Made by a program: the position numbers and the translations under genes | NCBI RefSeq assembly: GCF_001865015.1 | Contig: NZ_MJGV01000026.1 | Span: 1 to 64,000 of the forward strand | Source: Curtobacterium sp. MMLR14_010 | Lineage (GTDB): Bacteria > Actinomycetota > Actinomycetes > Actinomycetales > Microbacteriaceae | Direction of reading: 5' to 3' | DNA length: 64,000 bases | The notes under the pieces: model-generated | The model's database searches: none | What the model was told of the DNA's origin: nothing | What the model saw: the letters and a program-made list of their open reading frames with translations, nothing else | Shown here: piece by piece, positions 63,250 through 64,000 of the stretch | Layout: each line of letters starts with the position of its first letter | Numbering within the stretch: position 1 is the stretch's first letter

Positions 63250-63319
63250 GTGCGCGGTTTCCTTTCGGCCGGGAGGCCCGGCGTGCGGTGACGGGGTCGG
63301 CTGCGGTGGTCGGGACGGC

Positions 63320-63344
63320 CGGGTCGCGCGCGGGGCGCGACCCG
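63320..63344. terminator. Hairpin between the permease and fucosidase genes
   Basis: CGGGTCGCG (63320-63328) pairs with CGCGACCC (63336-63343) just after the permease stop. It may reduce readthrough into the fucosidase gene. Confidence 0.5.
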
Positions 63345-63348
63345 CCGG

Positions 63349-64000
63349 TCAGCGGCCGCCGAGACCGGAGGTGACGATGCCCTTGACGAGGTGCTTCTGC
63401 AGCAGGACGAGCAGGATGACGGTCGGCAGCATCGAGATCACCGACGCGGCCATGACGAGGTTCCACTCGCTCCCCTGCTGCCCGAAGAACTGCTGCAGGC
63501 CGAGCGGGATGGTGCCGCGGGCTTCGACGTCGTTCACGATGACGAGCGGCCAGAGGAACGAGTTCCAGTAGGAGATGAACGAGAACACCGCGAGCACGGC
63601 CAGCGTCGGTCGGGCGAGCGGGAGCATCACGGAGAAGAAGGTCCGGACGGCGCCGGCCCCGTCCACGCGGGCGGCGTCGTCGAGCTCCTGGGGGACGGTG
63701 AGGAAGAACTGCCGGACCAGGAACGCGCCGAGGGCGGTGAACGCCCACGGGATGATGAGCGCCTGGAACGTGTCGACCCACCCGAAGCCCTGCATCATCA
63801 CGTACATCGGGATGACGAGGACGTCCTGCGGGATCATCAGCGTCGCGAGGAACAGCACGAACACGCCGTTCCGGCCGCGCCAGCGGAGCCGCGAGAACGC
63901 GTACCCGGACAGTGCCGCCACGGCGACGTTGATGAACGTGCCGACCGCGGCGACGAACACCCCGTTGAGGATGAACCGGGCGAACGGCAGGTAGGTGAAC
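63349..64000 (-). CDS. Carbohydrate ABC transporter permease, 5' end beyond the window
   Basis: MalG-type (CUT1) inner-membrane permease; only the C-terminal ~216 residues are present and the frame stays open to the window edge (FTYLPFARFILNG continuing upstream). About five membrane segments are visible. The EAA motif ELDDAARVDGAGAVRTFFSV with LPLARPTL (about 130 residues from the C-terminus) contacts the ATPase. It is in the same direction as the fucosidase gene, 99 bp away, so fucosylated sugars are the likely cargo. The partner permease and binding protein should lie to the right. Confidence 0.93.
   Translation of the reverse strand, partial: FTYLPFARFILNGVFVAAVGTFINVAVAALSGYAFSRLRWRGRNGVFVLFLATLMIPQDVLVIPMYVMMQGFGWVDTFQALIIPWAFTALGAFLVRQFFLTVPQELDDAARVDGAGAVRTFFSVMLPLARPTLAVLAVFSFISYWNSFLWPLVIVNDVEARGTIPLGLQQFFGQQGSEWNLVMAASVISMLPTVILLVLLQKHLVKGIVTSGLGGR

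Overview
The window is chromosomal DNA of a very high-GC actinobacterium, most likely a Microbacteriaceae member close to Curtobacterium. This is judged from gene content, the infC-rpmI-rplT / pheST / argCJBDF-GH order, the abundance of leaderless gene starts, a DUF4011-type protein with an MTES_1575-like nuclease domain, and GTG-rich starts. It is mostly core genome. No integrase, transposase, phage block or CRISPR array was seen.

Layout. Positions 1-500 hold the promoter and boxA leader of an rRNA operon that runs leftwards out of the window. From 505 to 16858 a minus-strand core block carries tyrS, a 3-methyladenine DNA glycosylase, the arginine genes (argC-J-B-D-F, argG, argH, no argR), pheT, pheS, a SpoU methyltransferase, and rplT-rpmI-infC. 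From 17 to 33 kb follow single genes and short operons: a DUF1844 protein, a maltokinase-like kinase, CHAD and MaoC proteins, a GH2 glycosidase, an alpha/beta hydrolase, a GT-C membrane glycosyltransferase, a Tat lipoprotein amidase, tRNA-Ala(CGC), galU, 5-FTHF cyclo-ligase, an FmdB zinc ribbon, mscL and a CDP-alcohol phosphatidyltransferase.

From 33.5 to 37.8 kb lies a 1294-residue helicase-like protein whose Walker A and B motifs have both lost key residues. It is followed by two small coupled ORFs. From 38 to 44 kb come a CitE-like lyase, aldo/keto reductase, quinone oxidoreductase and a secreted ricin-type lectin. An array of about 205-bp tandem repeats follows, which also holds a duplicated 3' end of the neighbouring ABC ATPase gene. 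From 44.4 to 50.5 kb are a polar amino-acid ABC transporter and, in the same direction, a translationally coupled trio: an S-adenosylhomocysteine-hydrolase-like protein lacking catalytic histidines, an SAH/MTA-deaminase-like amidohydrolase and a DUF985 cupin.

L-fucose catabolism is split over two loci. 52.0-55.4 kb carries fuconolactonase, a fumarylacetoacetase-fold hydrolase, a 2-keto-3-deoxy-fuconate-type SDR and a FadR-type regulator. 60.6-64 kb carries a fucose-dehydrogenase-type aldo/keto reductase, a mutarotase, a GH29 alpha-L-fucosidase and a sugar ABC permease cut by the window edge. Together they suggest uptake and hydrolysis of fucosides, then non-phosphorylating oxidation to pyruvate and lactate. 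Only fuconate dehydratase is absent from the window. Between the loci lie small membrane and lipoprotein genes, a secreted protein of unknown function and a decayed copy of the aldo/keto reductase.

Three sequence habits recur. Several genes have a TANNNT hexamer 6-7 nt before the start codon (leaderless starts). Many adjacent genes share ATGA/GTGA/TGATG overlaps. A GGGAGGCTCG motif recurs in intergenic hairpins and in some coding ends.
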